Below, piece after piece: positions 38,274 to 45,080 of a stretch of 64,000 nt of DNA (the first letter of the stretch is position 1; every line of letters starts with the position of its first letter). Origin of the DNA: Chitinophagaceae bacterium (GTDB lineage Bacteria; Bacteroidota; Bacteroidia; Chitinophagales; Chitinophagaceae). The notes beneath the pieces are model-generated. The model had not been told where the DNA came from. It saw nothing but the letters and a program-made list of their open reading frames with translations, and did not search any database. A program made the translations under genes and the position numbers. The stretch lies in contig PMSV01000006.1 in NCBI GenBank assembly GCA_003168265.1, positions 62,001 through 126,000 on the forward strand, written 5' to 3'.

Positions 38274-38469
38274 CAGGGAAAATTGAATGATTCGGTTGTT
38301 TAGTTTGGGGTCCTTAGTCCTTGGGGCACCATACCGGGAAATAACCTAATCCATAAACGTCATAAAGGAGATTTTCTTATATGAAGGGCTCAAATGACAT
38401 GACAGTTGGTCCATTAATTAAATAAATGACTATGAATAGATTATAGACTGTTTGCTTTAAATTTACCAG

Positions 38470-39495
38470 ATGAAAATTCGCTATTGGCATTACAACCTAA
38501 GGTTCAGGTATCCTTTCACCATTTCCAAAGGCACAAAAACCTGCCAGCCTACCCTGATCGTAGAAATTGACCATTTGGGTCTAAAGGGCTATGGTGAAGC
38601 CCCGGCCATTAACTACTATGACATTACGGTGGAAAAAATGATCGCCGACCTTGAAAAATACCGGCCCATGATCGAAAAATTTGCCCTGACCACACCGGAC
38701 CGATATTGGCATTATCTTCATCACCTGATTCCAGGGAATCCTTTTTTGGTTTGCGCCCTTGATATAGCAGCCTGGGATCTTTTTGGGAAAATGCAACGCA
38801 AACCGCTATATGAAATCTGGAAACTGGATATGGCAAAAGCTCCTGTGACTGATTATACCATCGGTATGGACAGTATTGAACGGATGATCGAAAAAATCAA
38901 AGAAAAGCCATGGCCGGTTTATAAGATTAAGTTAGGAGGGGCCCGGGACATGGAAATTATAGAAGTCCTTCGCGAAAAAACGGGAGCGGGGATCCGGGTA
39001 GATGCAAATGCCGCCTGGCAGATGGGGGATATGATGAAAATCCTTCCCTCACTCCGGGAAGCCAGGGTCGAACTCATTGAACAACCTCTGGCGAAGGATG
39101 ATTGGGATGGGATGAAGGAACTTTACCGGCAATCCGAAATTCCCCTTATAGCAGACGAATCCTGTGTCTATGAAAAAGGCGTCGAAAAATGCCCCGGACA
39201 TTTTCATGGGATCAATATCAAGCTCACCAAATGCGGCGGAATCACCCCAGCCTTACGGATGATTGAAAGGGCGCGACAGTTGAACCTTCAGATAATGCTT
39301 GGATGCATGAACGAAAGCAGCATCGGAAGCGCAGCAATGGCGAATCTCTCTCCCCTGGTCGATTATCTTGATATGGACGGTCCTTTGCTTCTGGCCGATG
39401 AAATCGCAACCGGGATTAGTTATGATTATGGAAAATTCACGCTGTCCGGCAAACCGGGCCTTGGTGTCGAGCCCAAAGATCAAAGCCTGAATTAG
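38470..39495 (+). CDS. Dipeptide epimerase (enolase superfamily, L-Ala-D/L-Glu type)
   Basis: 341 residues. MLE-like barrel with catalytic Lys in YKIKLGG, metal ligands in RVDANAAW (Asp), ELIEQPL (Glu) and IADESC (Asp), and the second Lys in INIKLTKCGG. The substrate-determining C-terminus has GCMNESSIG and YLDMDGPLLLADE, characteristic of L-Ala-D/L-Glu epimerases. These recycle murein tripeptide-derived dipeptides, but other dipeptide specificities exist. The stop codon is just upstream of the tRNA-Pro promoter. Confidence 0.92.
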   Translation: MKIRYWHYNLRFRYPFTISKGTKTCQPTLIVEIDHLGLKGYGEAPAINYYDITVEKMIADLEKYRPMIEKFALTTPDRYWHYLHHLIPGNPFLVCALDIAAWDLFGKMQRKPLYEIWKLDMAKAPVTDYTIGMDSIERMIEKIKEKPWPVYKIKLGGARDMEIIEVLREKTGAGIRVDANAAWQMGDMMKILPSLREARVELIEQPLAKDDWDGMKELYRQSEIPLIADESCVYEKGVEKCPGHFHGINIKLTKCGGITPALRMIERARQLNLQIMLGCMNESSIGSAAMANLSPLVDYLDMDGPLLLADEIATGISYDYGKFTLSGKPGLGVEPKDQSLN

Positions 39496-39496
39496 T

Positions 39497-39526
39497 TTGC
39501 CGTGAGCCCATTTATGTTTAGATTTG
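39497..39526 (+). promoter_or_regulatory. Promoter of tRNA-Pro
   Basis: TTG (39497-39499) and TAGATTTG (39519-39526) with a 19-nt spacer: an exact match to the Bacteroidota consensus. The -7 box ends 23 nt before the tRNA 5' end. Confidence 0.75.
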
Positions 39527-39549
39527 CGATCCTGCCGAAATGCAGGTTT

Positions 39550-39623
39550 CGGGATGTAGCGCAGCCCGGTAGCGCATCACGTTCGGGACGTGGGGGCCGC
39601 TGGTTCGAATCCAGTCATCCCGA
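39550..39623 (+). tRNA. tRNA-Pro(CGG)
   Basis: 74 nt fold as a full cloverleaf. The acceptor stem is CGGGATG with CATCCCG, and the D stem GCGC with GCGC. The anticodon stem TCACG pairs with CGTGG around loop TTCGGGA, giving anticodon CGG (codon CCG). The T stem GCTGG pairs with CCAGT around TTCGAAT, with discriminator A. CCA is not encoded. The 3' part of this gene recurs twice downstream. Confidence 0.95.
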
Positions 39624-39624
39624 C
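39608..39624 (+). repeat. tRNA-Pro 3'-end direct repeat, copy 1 (in the tRNA gene)
   Basis: AATCCAGTCATCCCGAC covers the T-stem 3' strand and acceptor 3' strand of tRNA-Pro. It is the same sequence as at 39796-39812 and, for 15 bases, at 43875-43889. The position is typical of an attachment core used by tyrosine integrases. Confidence 0.7.
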
Positions 39625-39781
39625 AGACACAATCAATATAACCTCCACCTTGGTGGAGGTTTTTTGCGTTCGAGCCGGACGCGTCGAGCTTGCTCGATTA
39701 CGGAAGGCGAGATAAGCAAAAAAAGCCCGTTAGGGCTTTGTTGATTGTGTATAGGCCTCCCCCCTTTGGATGGCCGAGCGC
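39620..39781 (+). repeat. 162-bp dispersed element, copy 1
   Basis: It is near-identical to 41323-41483 (161 bp). Few differences are visible: TATA versus AAA after CACAATCAA, one A/G and one C/T. The unit has inverted ends ACACAATCAA (39628 on) and TTGATTGTGT (near 39740-39750), two hairpin terminators and a TCGAGCTTGCTCGA hairpin in the middle. It contains no ORF of its own that looks real. It begins at the tRNA 3' end. Confidence 0.75.
39640..39664 (+). terminator. Terminator of tRNA-Pro, inside the dispersed element
   Basis: ACCTCCACC pairs with GGTGGAGGT across a two-base loop and is followed by TTTTTT. The same hairpin occurs in element copy 2 near 41342-41364. A second hairpin (AAAGCCC-GTTA-GGGCTTT) lies at about 39722-39740. 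Confidence 0.85.
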
Positions 39782-39795
39782 TTTAGCGCGAAGGC

Positions 39796-39812
39796 AATCC
39801 AGTCATCCCGAC
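39796..39812 (+). repeat. tRNA-Pro 3'-end direct repeat, copy 2
   Basis: A 17-base exact match to 39608-39624. The upstream bases do not form a tRNA, so it is a 3'-end fragment only. A distinct terminator follows at once (39814-39845). Confidence 0.7.
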
Positions 39813-39813
39813 G

Positions 39814-39845
39814 AACTGTCCGGCTTGCCGGACAGTTTCTTTTTG
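39814..39845 (+). terminator. Terminator following tRNA-Pro fragment copy 2
   Basis: A ten-base-pair stem AACTGTCCGG with CCGGACAGTT and a four-base loop (CTTG), then TTCTTTTT. The hairpin differs from the one after copy 1, although both follow the same tRNA 3' end. Confidence 0.85.
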
Positions 39846-39856
39846 TAGGTTGAAGA

Positions 39857-41191
39857 CTAATATTTTAGATGGCAATACAAGTCAATTTCCTTCTCAGCAT
39901 CATCTAACCCCATATCCTTGGCTGAATTAAAATCTTCGCAGGCTTTGCTTTTAAGTTTTACTTTAATTTCACATTTTCCTCTATAGTAAAAATATATAGC
40001 ACTGTCAGAATTAAATTCGATCGCCTTGGTAAAATCGTCGATAGCTTGGTGCCAACTTTCCATATGGAAAAAAGCCAATACTCTATTAAAATAACCTATC
40101 GCATCATTTGGCTCAAGATTAATTTTTTTTGTAAAATCAATAACGGAATTATCGTAATTTTTCTATGCAAGCCTCACAATTCCTCTTTCATTGTAAAAAT
40201 CCGGATCATTTGGTTTTAAAATTATTGCTTCATTTAAATCGCTTAAGGCTGAATCGTATTGATGAGAATGGCACCTAAATTTTCCTCTCTCAAAAAAGCA
40301 AGTGCTATTTTTCTGATTCATATTAACGGCTTCATCGAACCATTTTGAAGCCAATTCTTTGTTATTTAGTTTTGAGTAAATCATTGCTATATATAAATAA
40401 GCGATTTCATCTTTTGGGTTTAAGATACAAGATTTTATGAAATCATTCAATGAGTTATTAAAATCATTTAATTTATATCTTAATAAGCCTCTTTCGTAGT
40501 AGGCATCTCCGTCGTTTATATTTAGCCGTATAGATTTTGTGTAATCTTTTATAGCTTCTTTAAAATCCCCCATTCTTCTTCTGGTATTACCTCTATTATA
40601 AAAAGCTAATGAATAGTTCGGATTCAATTTTATTGCATGATTGTAATTTAAAACTGCTTCTTTGAAATTTCCTAAATCATCAAACAAATTTCCTCGTGAT
40701 AAATATACATCAGGGTCTGAAGGGTCGAATTTTAAAGATTTGTTGTAATCACTCATCGCCCCATTATAATCTTTTAGCTCTTTCCTTGTTTGCCCTCTAT
40801 TATAATAAGCAAGAGCATATTCAGGGTTTAGCTTAATTGCTAAATTGAAATTTACAAGTGCTCCATTGAACTCCTTTAATTTTATTAATGATTTTGCTTT
40901 AGCCACGTAGGCTCTCTCATCACCTGAATTCAGGTCTATGGATTTATCGTAATCTTTTATAGCATCTTTATAACTACCTAACGCCGCTTTTGCAAGACCC
41001 CTTTCAATGTAGCATCTATGAAATGCAGGTTTTTGTTCTATTTCTAAATTGTATTCTTTAATAGCACCTTTGTAATCTCCCGAATCGTACTTTTTCATGC
41101 CGTTATCAAGATGCGTATCGTTTTTATGTTGAGCTATTAAAAAGGGGGGAAGTAAAATCAAAACCCATATGATGCGAAAAGGCTTAATCAT
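39857..41191 (-). pseudogene. Exported TPR protein gene broken by an in-frame TAG
   Basis: One continuous frame encodes a signal peptide (WVLILLPPFLIAQ) and at least ten TPR repeats, such as RGQTRKELKDYNGAMSDYNK. It is interrupted by TAG at 40163-40165. The frame resumes at once with KNYDNSVIDFTKKINLEPND and continues in phase to the real stop at 39857. The TAG falls where other repeats have Leu or Met (RKELKDY, RRRMGDF), so TTG-to-TAG is the simplest origin. The gene is markedly AT-rich compared with its neighbours. The start at 41191 (MIKPF) keeps the signal peptide; ATG 41272 is also in frame. The truncated first 340 residues might still be made. Confidence 0.75.
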
Positions 41192-41322
41192 ACACAATAA
41201 ATAAGGCATTAATTGAACCTTAAAGTAATAAAATAAGAGGTAGTTTACAAAAATTGGATAACTAATATTCACAAACCCTTTTCAAATCATTAATAACGTA
41301 GTTCGAACTCAGGCTACCAAAG

Positions 41323-41483
41323 CCGACAGACACAATCAAAAAACCTCCACCTTGGTGGAGGTTTTTTGCGTTCGAGCCGGACGCGTCGAGCTTGCTCGAT
41401 TACGGAAGGCGAGATAAGCAAAAAAGGCCCGTTAGGGCTTTGTTGATTGTGTATAGGCCTCCCTCCTTTGGATGGCCGAGCGC
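41323..41483 (+). repeat. 162-bp dispersed element, copy 2
   Basis: It is about 97-98% identical to copy 1 by eye over 161 bases, including both terminator hairpins. The bases just before it (GTTCGAACTCAGGCTACCA at about 41300-41318) look like the 3' end of another tRNA with CCA. This copy may therefore also have lain behind a tRNA gene. Confidence 0.75.
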
Positions 41484-41668
41484 AGTTCATCCAGCAGAAT
41501 AAACTAGTTGAAACCAATACAAGATCAGCTATCCGATCAGATGCCACGGCTTGGTTCGCTCCAGGAAAGAATTTGCGGACCTTAGCGCCCACAGAAAATA
41601 GCCAAGGATCTGTTTACTTTGAGGATACTCTAACAGGGAAAATGTTTATTTACGAAATACAGCTTTAG
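41484..41668 (+). pseudogene. Fragment of unidentified gene (C-terminal part)
   Basis: An open frame starting inside the repeat element continues after it with a protein-like C-terminus of about 60 residues (SDATAWFAPGKNLRTLAP, then VYFEDTLTGKMFIYEIQL). The abrupt join at the repeat end suggests the 5' part of the gene was lost. The family was not recognised. Confidence 0.3.
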
Positions 41669-41692
41669 TTGCCGGCAATCACAAAACAGGGT

Positions 41693-41932
41693 TTAGGCAT
41701 TTGCTGCTATATGCCAAAGGGTATCGGCACTTAGGTCAATATTATATTCCTTCCATTCTATAAAATACCCTTGATTCGAGAGCGTAGAGGAAAATACGCG
41801 TGGATCCAGGAGGGGTTTAAACGCTTCTGCACTTAAGTATGGCTTGATATCCGCAATTTTCTTGCTGCCGTCATTAAAAAGACATTCAAGTCGGAAATCA
41901 CTTAGTGCCTTTATGTTAGTAATTGTTCGCAT
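41693..41932 (-). CDS. DUF2442 protein (antitoxin-like)
   Basis: 79 residues with the DUF2442 fold pattern: a beta strand LSDFRLECLFNDGSKKIADI, then KPLLDPRVFSSTLSNQGYFI and the ending EYNIDLSADTLWHIA. DUF2442 genes usually follow a DUF4160 gene in a small toxin-antitoxin-like pair. Here the DUF4160 gene directly upstream is reduced to a fragment, with its stop one base before this ATG (TAAG ATG). Confidence 0.85.
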   Translation of the reverse strand: MRTITNIKALSDFRLECLFNDGSKKIADIKPYLSAEAFKPLLDPRVFSSTLSNQGYFIEWKEYNIDLSADTLWHIAANA

Positions 41933-41933
41933 C

Positions 41934-42075
41934 TTATTTCAACGCTTCAATTTTAAAAACCTGCTGTCCTTCTACTGCCAGCTTCCAGTCCGCCATCAAT
42001 TCGTCTTTGTGTATTTCAATCCATGCAATGACGAGCTTCAATTTGTCCTTAGGAATCGCAGATTTTTCTCTCACT
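41934..42075 (-). pseudogene. DUF4160 C-terminal fragment
   Basis: The minus-strand frame ending at 41934 reads KSAIPKDKLKLVIAWIEIHK and then DELMADWKLAVEGQQVFKIE, the C-terminal half of DUF4160. The N-terminal half, expected to add about 40-50 residues, is absent. Its place is taken by the 3' end of the RibD-like gene in another frame. No start codon with a plausible leader exists. Confidence 0.7.
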
Positions 42076-42628
42076 GTTTCAAATAATGAAGCGCAACAGT
42101 TCCTGATTTAAAAGTCTTTGACTCAACAAGTTTTATTTGTAATTTCTCCTCCAGGCTGATGCCTTCCAACAACCGTCTCCCTTCTCCTGCGATTACCGGG
42201 TGAACGACAAAATGATATTCATCAATCAGACCAAGCTGTATAAGTTGCGAGGGAATATCTGCACCACCGGTTAGTATATAACTACCTTGTTCCTGTTTCA
42301 ATTTTAGTATTTCGTCTTTAAGGTTCGTACGAACGATTTCCGTGTTTTTCCCTTCAGCTTTGTCCAGCGTTTTTGAAAAAACAATAATTTTCTTGGAGTC
42401 AAACGCCTGAGCAAATTCGATATCTGCTTTTGTCTCACCGGAAGGGTTCTTTGCGATGTCGGGCCAATAAGGAACCATCAATTGATAGGTTTTTCGCCCG
42501 TAGACGAGCAGGTCAGCATTTCGCACAAGGTCCGTATGGAATTCAAACATTTCTACTTCAGGGATCATTTTGGTATGGTCGCAACAGCCATCGATGGTAA
42601 GGTTGATTGCGTAGATTAGTTTTCTCAT
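42071..42628 (-). CDS. RibD C-terminal / DHFR-like reductase, paralogue A
   Basis: 185 residues of the RibD_C/dihydrofolate reductase-like fold. Seen: MRKLIYAINLTIDGCCDHTK, DLLVYGRKTYQLMVPYW, IIVFSKTL, GSYILTGGADIPSQLIQLGL and HPVIAGEGRRLLEG (the NADPH-site pattern). The substrate is unknown; such proteins are common accessory reductases in Bacteroidota. It is clearly paralogous to 43982-44542, including shared sequence just past the stop. The 3' end has overrun a DUF4160 gene. Confidence 0.9.
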   Translation of the reverse strand: MRKLIYAINLTIDGCCDHTKMIPEVEMFEFHTDLVRNADLLVYGRKTYQLMVPYWPDIAKNPSGETKADIEFAQAFDSKKIIVFSKTLDKAEGKNTEIVRTNLKDEILKLKQEQGSYILTGGADIPSQLIQLGLIDEYHFVVHPVIAGEGRRLLEGISLEEKLQIKLVESKTFKSGTVALHYLKQ

Positions 42629-42729
42629 CTGATTGCTTTTAGTTTTAATTTCTTCAGGTCCTGGTGATGCTGATCATTTTCAGGATTTTTGAATATGTTC
42701 GTCTTTGTATATTTCTATCCAATAATTAC

Positions 42730-43074
42730 TTATGAAACAAATGCCAGGATAATAACAATTTCTTTTTCTAGCTGATCCAGATTTAAATGTATTATATCTC
42801 ACATTATCGTATCGTCAATACCGAAATAATCGTGGATAATGAAGTTCCTGAAATCTTTCACTTCTCGCCAGTCAACAGAAGGATATTTATCCCTGAAAGA
42901 TTTGTCAATTCTTGCAACTGCTTCTCCAATAATTGAAAAATTCCGTTCTACGGCGTGCTTGGTTTTAAGATCACACAAGTACATATCAAAAGTTATACCT
43001 CTTGTAAAATCCTTTATGTTGCCGATGGCTTCGATAATATCCTGAAGCAATGACGGGATATCCCTTTCAGACAT
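42730..43074 (-). pseudogene. hepT: HepT (HEPN toxin) gene with an in-frame TGA
   Basis: The frame from ATG 43074 carries the HEPN catalytic motif R-x4-H-x-Y as RNFIIHDYFG and stops at TGA (42799-42801) after 91 residues. Without changing frame it goes on with DIIHLNLDQLEKEIVIILAF to a TAA at 42730. HepT proteins normally have Trp at that point (GID..IVWDI), so TGG-to-TGA explains the break. The last helix would be lost, although the catalytic motif is retained. It overlaps mntA by 8 bp. Confidence 0.75.
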
Positions 43075-43357
43075 GAATCAGGCTTTTTTCCACGAAAGGA
43101 AGATAACGAGGCTTGATAGCCCGGCGGGAAACAAGATCAATTTTTTGATTGAATAGGTCTTCTAATTCGTGCGCTAATTTGATAAACCCGATCCCAATGC
43201 GACCATTAAAATCAACTAGTATGTCAATATCGCTTTTTTCATTATAGTCTCCGCGAGCATAGGAGCCAAATAACCCCAATTCGGAAATAGGATAACGCCC
43301 CTGCAATTCAGGCTTTTTCAGGCTTAGTAAGTCTAATATCTTCTCTTTAGTGTACAT
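43067..43357 (-). CDS. mntA: MntA-type nucleotidyltransferase antitoxin
   Basis: 96 residues of a minimal nucleotidyltransferase with the GSYARGDYNEKSDIDILVDF signature (GSx10DxD). In MntA/HepT systems this protein AMPylates HepT to block its RNase activity. It looks intact. The partner hepT follows with an 8-bp overlap but contains a nonsense codon, so the module may be dead or attenuated. Confidence 0.9.
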   Translation of the reverse strand: MYTKEKILDLLSLKKPELQGRYPISELGLFGSYARGDYNEKSDIDILVDFNGRIGIGFIKLAHELEDLFNQKIDLVSRRAIKPRYLPFVEKSLIHV

Positions 43358-43551
43358 ATAGCAAACTTACAAAAAAACTGTCGTCTAGGCAAATGGATAG
43401 ATTCAGGTTGCACTGCGTCCTGAATTGAAAGATCCCTACCATTGGTCCCGTCAATGGCAGTTATACTGGAACGGGCCCGGCTTGTCCAGGAAATAGTTAC
43501 AGGCTCGGCCCTTTCTTTTTCTTCTTTTTGCGGCGGTAAGCATCCGTAAAC

Positions 43552-43908
43552 TCATAAGGTCAGCCACCTTCTGTTTCGATTGGTTTTAATAATTCCAGTA
43601 CCAGGGAGGTAAAACCTGTCTATTTTGCGGTACCGGAATAGGGTGCGCCGATTATTGGGTGGCAAATTTAATAAGAATCGCTCTTTTCCTATCATTAGGG
43701 GAAAGCAATGGGGCAAGTTGTCTACGACGGCCTGGTAGATCTTGTACCGGTTTACCTCTGACTGGCTGAGTGACAAAGAGAACCAGGTCGAAAGAAGATA
43801 TTTTGGTGGGTGAGCCGGTCCGTTTTCAAAATCAGAAAACCATATCCACGAAAGCTTTCTAAGATTTTTCGTCGTCCAGTCATCCCGACTTATTAAATGG
43901 ATTTTCAC
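43552..43908 (-). other. Doubtful ORF, likely degenerate DNA
   Basis: 118-codon frame with no recognised domain. Its N-terminus runs through the third tRNA-Pro 3'-end repeat (read as SRDDW), which makes it an unlikely natural start. Other frames of the same strand contain protein-like scraps (SLVLELLKPIETEGG and YEFTDAYRRKKKKKKGPSL), suggesting a frame-scrambled remnant of one or more genes. Confidence 0.25.
43875..43889 (+). repeat. tRNA-Pro 3'-end direct repeat, copy 3
   Basis: TCCAGTCATCCCGAC matches the tRNA-Pro 3' end over 15 bases. It is followed 24 bases later by its own hairpin terminator. It is probably the far end of the inserted region. Confidence 0.65.
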
Positions 43909-43912
43909 TAAG

Positions 43913-43948
43913 AGCTGTCCAAACAGATTTAGGACAGCTTTTTTATTC
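43913..43948 (+). terminator. Terminator following tRNA-Pro fragment copy 3
   Basis: AGCTGTCC (43913-43920) pairs with GGACAGCT (43932-43939), followed by six T residues. No plus-strand gene lies upstream except the tRNA fragment, so it may be the original tRNA-Pro terminator displaced by insertion. Confidence 0.75.
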
Positions 43949-43981
43949 TATTTAGCAAAAAGTAATGTTGGAATTTTTCTC

Positions 43982-44542
43982 TCATTGTTTCAAGTACTGA
44001 AGAGCAACACGCCCCGACTTAAAAACCGTCGACTCAACAAGTTTTAATTGTAATTTCTCTTCCAGATTGATACCTTCAAACAAGCGTCTCCCTTCTCCTA
44101 ATATAATCGGGAGAATCACAAAATGATATTCATCTATCAGACCAAGCTCTTCAAGTTGTAAAGGAATTGTTATACCAGTGGTCAAAATACTCTTTCCTTG
44201 TTCTTGTTTCAATTTAAGTATTTCGTCTTGAAGGCCCGTACGAACAATTCTCGTTTTTTTCCCTTCAGAGCTGTCTAATGATTTTGAGAAAACAATAATT
44301 TTGTTGATGGCGTCAAATGCCTGGGCAAATTCGTAATCTGCTTTTGGTTGCCCGGAAGGGTTTTTCGCCATATCGGGCCAATAAGGAACCATCAATTGAT
44401 AAGTTATACGCCCGTAAAGGAATGTGTCAACATCTTGAGTAAGCTGCGTAAAATACTCATGAGTTTCTTCATCAGTATTGAATTTGGTATGGTCGCAGTA
44501 GCCATCTATGGTCGTAGTGATAGCAAATATCAGATTTCTCAT
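43982..44542 (-). CDS. RibD C-terminal / DHFR-like reductase, paralogue B
   Basis: 186 residues, closely similar to the 42071-42628 protein along its whole length (for example ITYQLMVPYWPDMAKNPSG and LPIILGEGRRLFEGINLEEK). The differences are scattered, including a glycine lost in the cofactor segment: SYILTGGADI in paralogue A against SILTTGITI here. That may weaken nucleotide binding. The pair flanks the MntA/HepT module, which suggests a duplication. Confidence 0.88.
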   Translation of the reverse strand: MRNLIFAITTTIDGYCDHTKFNTDEETHEYFTQLTQDVDTFLYGRITYQLMVPYWPDMAKNPSGQPKADYEFAQAFDAINKIIVFSKSLDSSEGKKTRIVRTGLQDEILKLKQEQGKSILTTGITIPLQLEELGLIDEYHFVILPIILGEGRRLFEGINLEEKLQLKLVESTVFKSGRVALQYLKQ

Positions 44543-44775
44543 TTTATTGCGATTTATTTTAATTTTCCCTAAAATAGTAAATTTTCAAGGTTAATTTTTA
44601 TTGCCTGTTTAAATACCGAATAGGAAATGTCCAGAAACCTTTTTTCGATTCTTCATGTTTCTAAGAAATGTTGGTAGCCGATAAACTCCCGTCCTCATTT
44701 GGGAGATATTTTGGACTAATTTTCTAGTTTGGATCGAATGTTCAAATCACTAAATTCTTTCAATTTGGGTCAGGA

Positions 44776-45053
44776 ATGGGTCAGAGAAATAAGAACTCCA
44801 AGGGTAAGGTCAGCATCACTAATGTAGAACAGATGCTACGGGTCCCATGGCGATATAACGGTGAGCGGTACTCGTTAAATCTCCCCTACGCTTATACGGA
44901 CTACAATCTGCCCTGGCTACCACCGTCGCCATACAGATCAAGCTGGACATGCTCAAAGGTTGCAGTCGCTGGCAGGCGAACGACCAGCATGTAGTGCTGT
45001 GTGACGATAGCATGGTGGTTTGCCCCATGTTGGGACGCGGCTGCGGGCGGTAA
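44776..45053 (+). pseudogene. Frameshifted N-terminal remnant of a tyrosine integrase
   Basis: The frame from ATG 44776 gives KGKVSITNVEQMLRVPWRYN and GERYSLNLPY, matching the Arm DNA-binding domain (DUF3596 type) that begins some phage and ICE integrases. The continuation ATTVAIQIKLDMLKG lies in another frame from 44916, so there is at least one frameshift. No core-binding or catalytic domain follows; the frame ends at 45053 and an AraC gene occupies the space. It is a relic of the recombinase that could have acted at the tRNA. Confidence 0.55.
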
Positions 45054-45080
45054 GGCCAAAGCGCCAAAAAAACAGGCATT

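Noticed and set aside
41314-41592. A 92-codon minus-strand frame across the second 162-bp element
   Set aside because: It runs antisense through two terminator hairpins and the same frame is possible in copy 1 only in part. Composition (RRVRLERKKPPPRWR) comes from the repeat, so it is not treated as a protein.
39857-43074. Stop-codon reassignment (TAG and TGA read as amino acids) to explain the two broken genes
   Set aside because: Other genes here end normally with TAG and TGA (for example folP with TGA), so recoding of both codons is not credible. Pseudogenes in an island are simpler.
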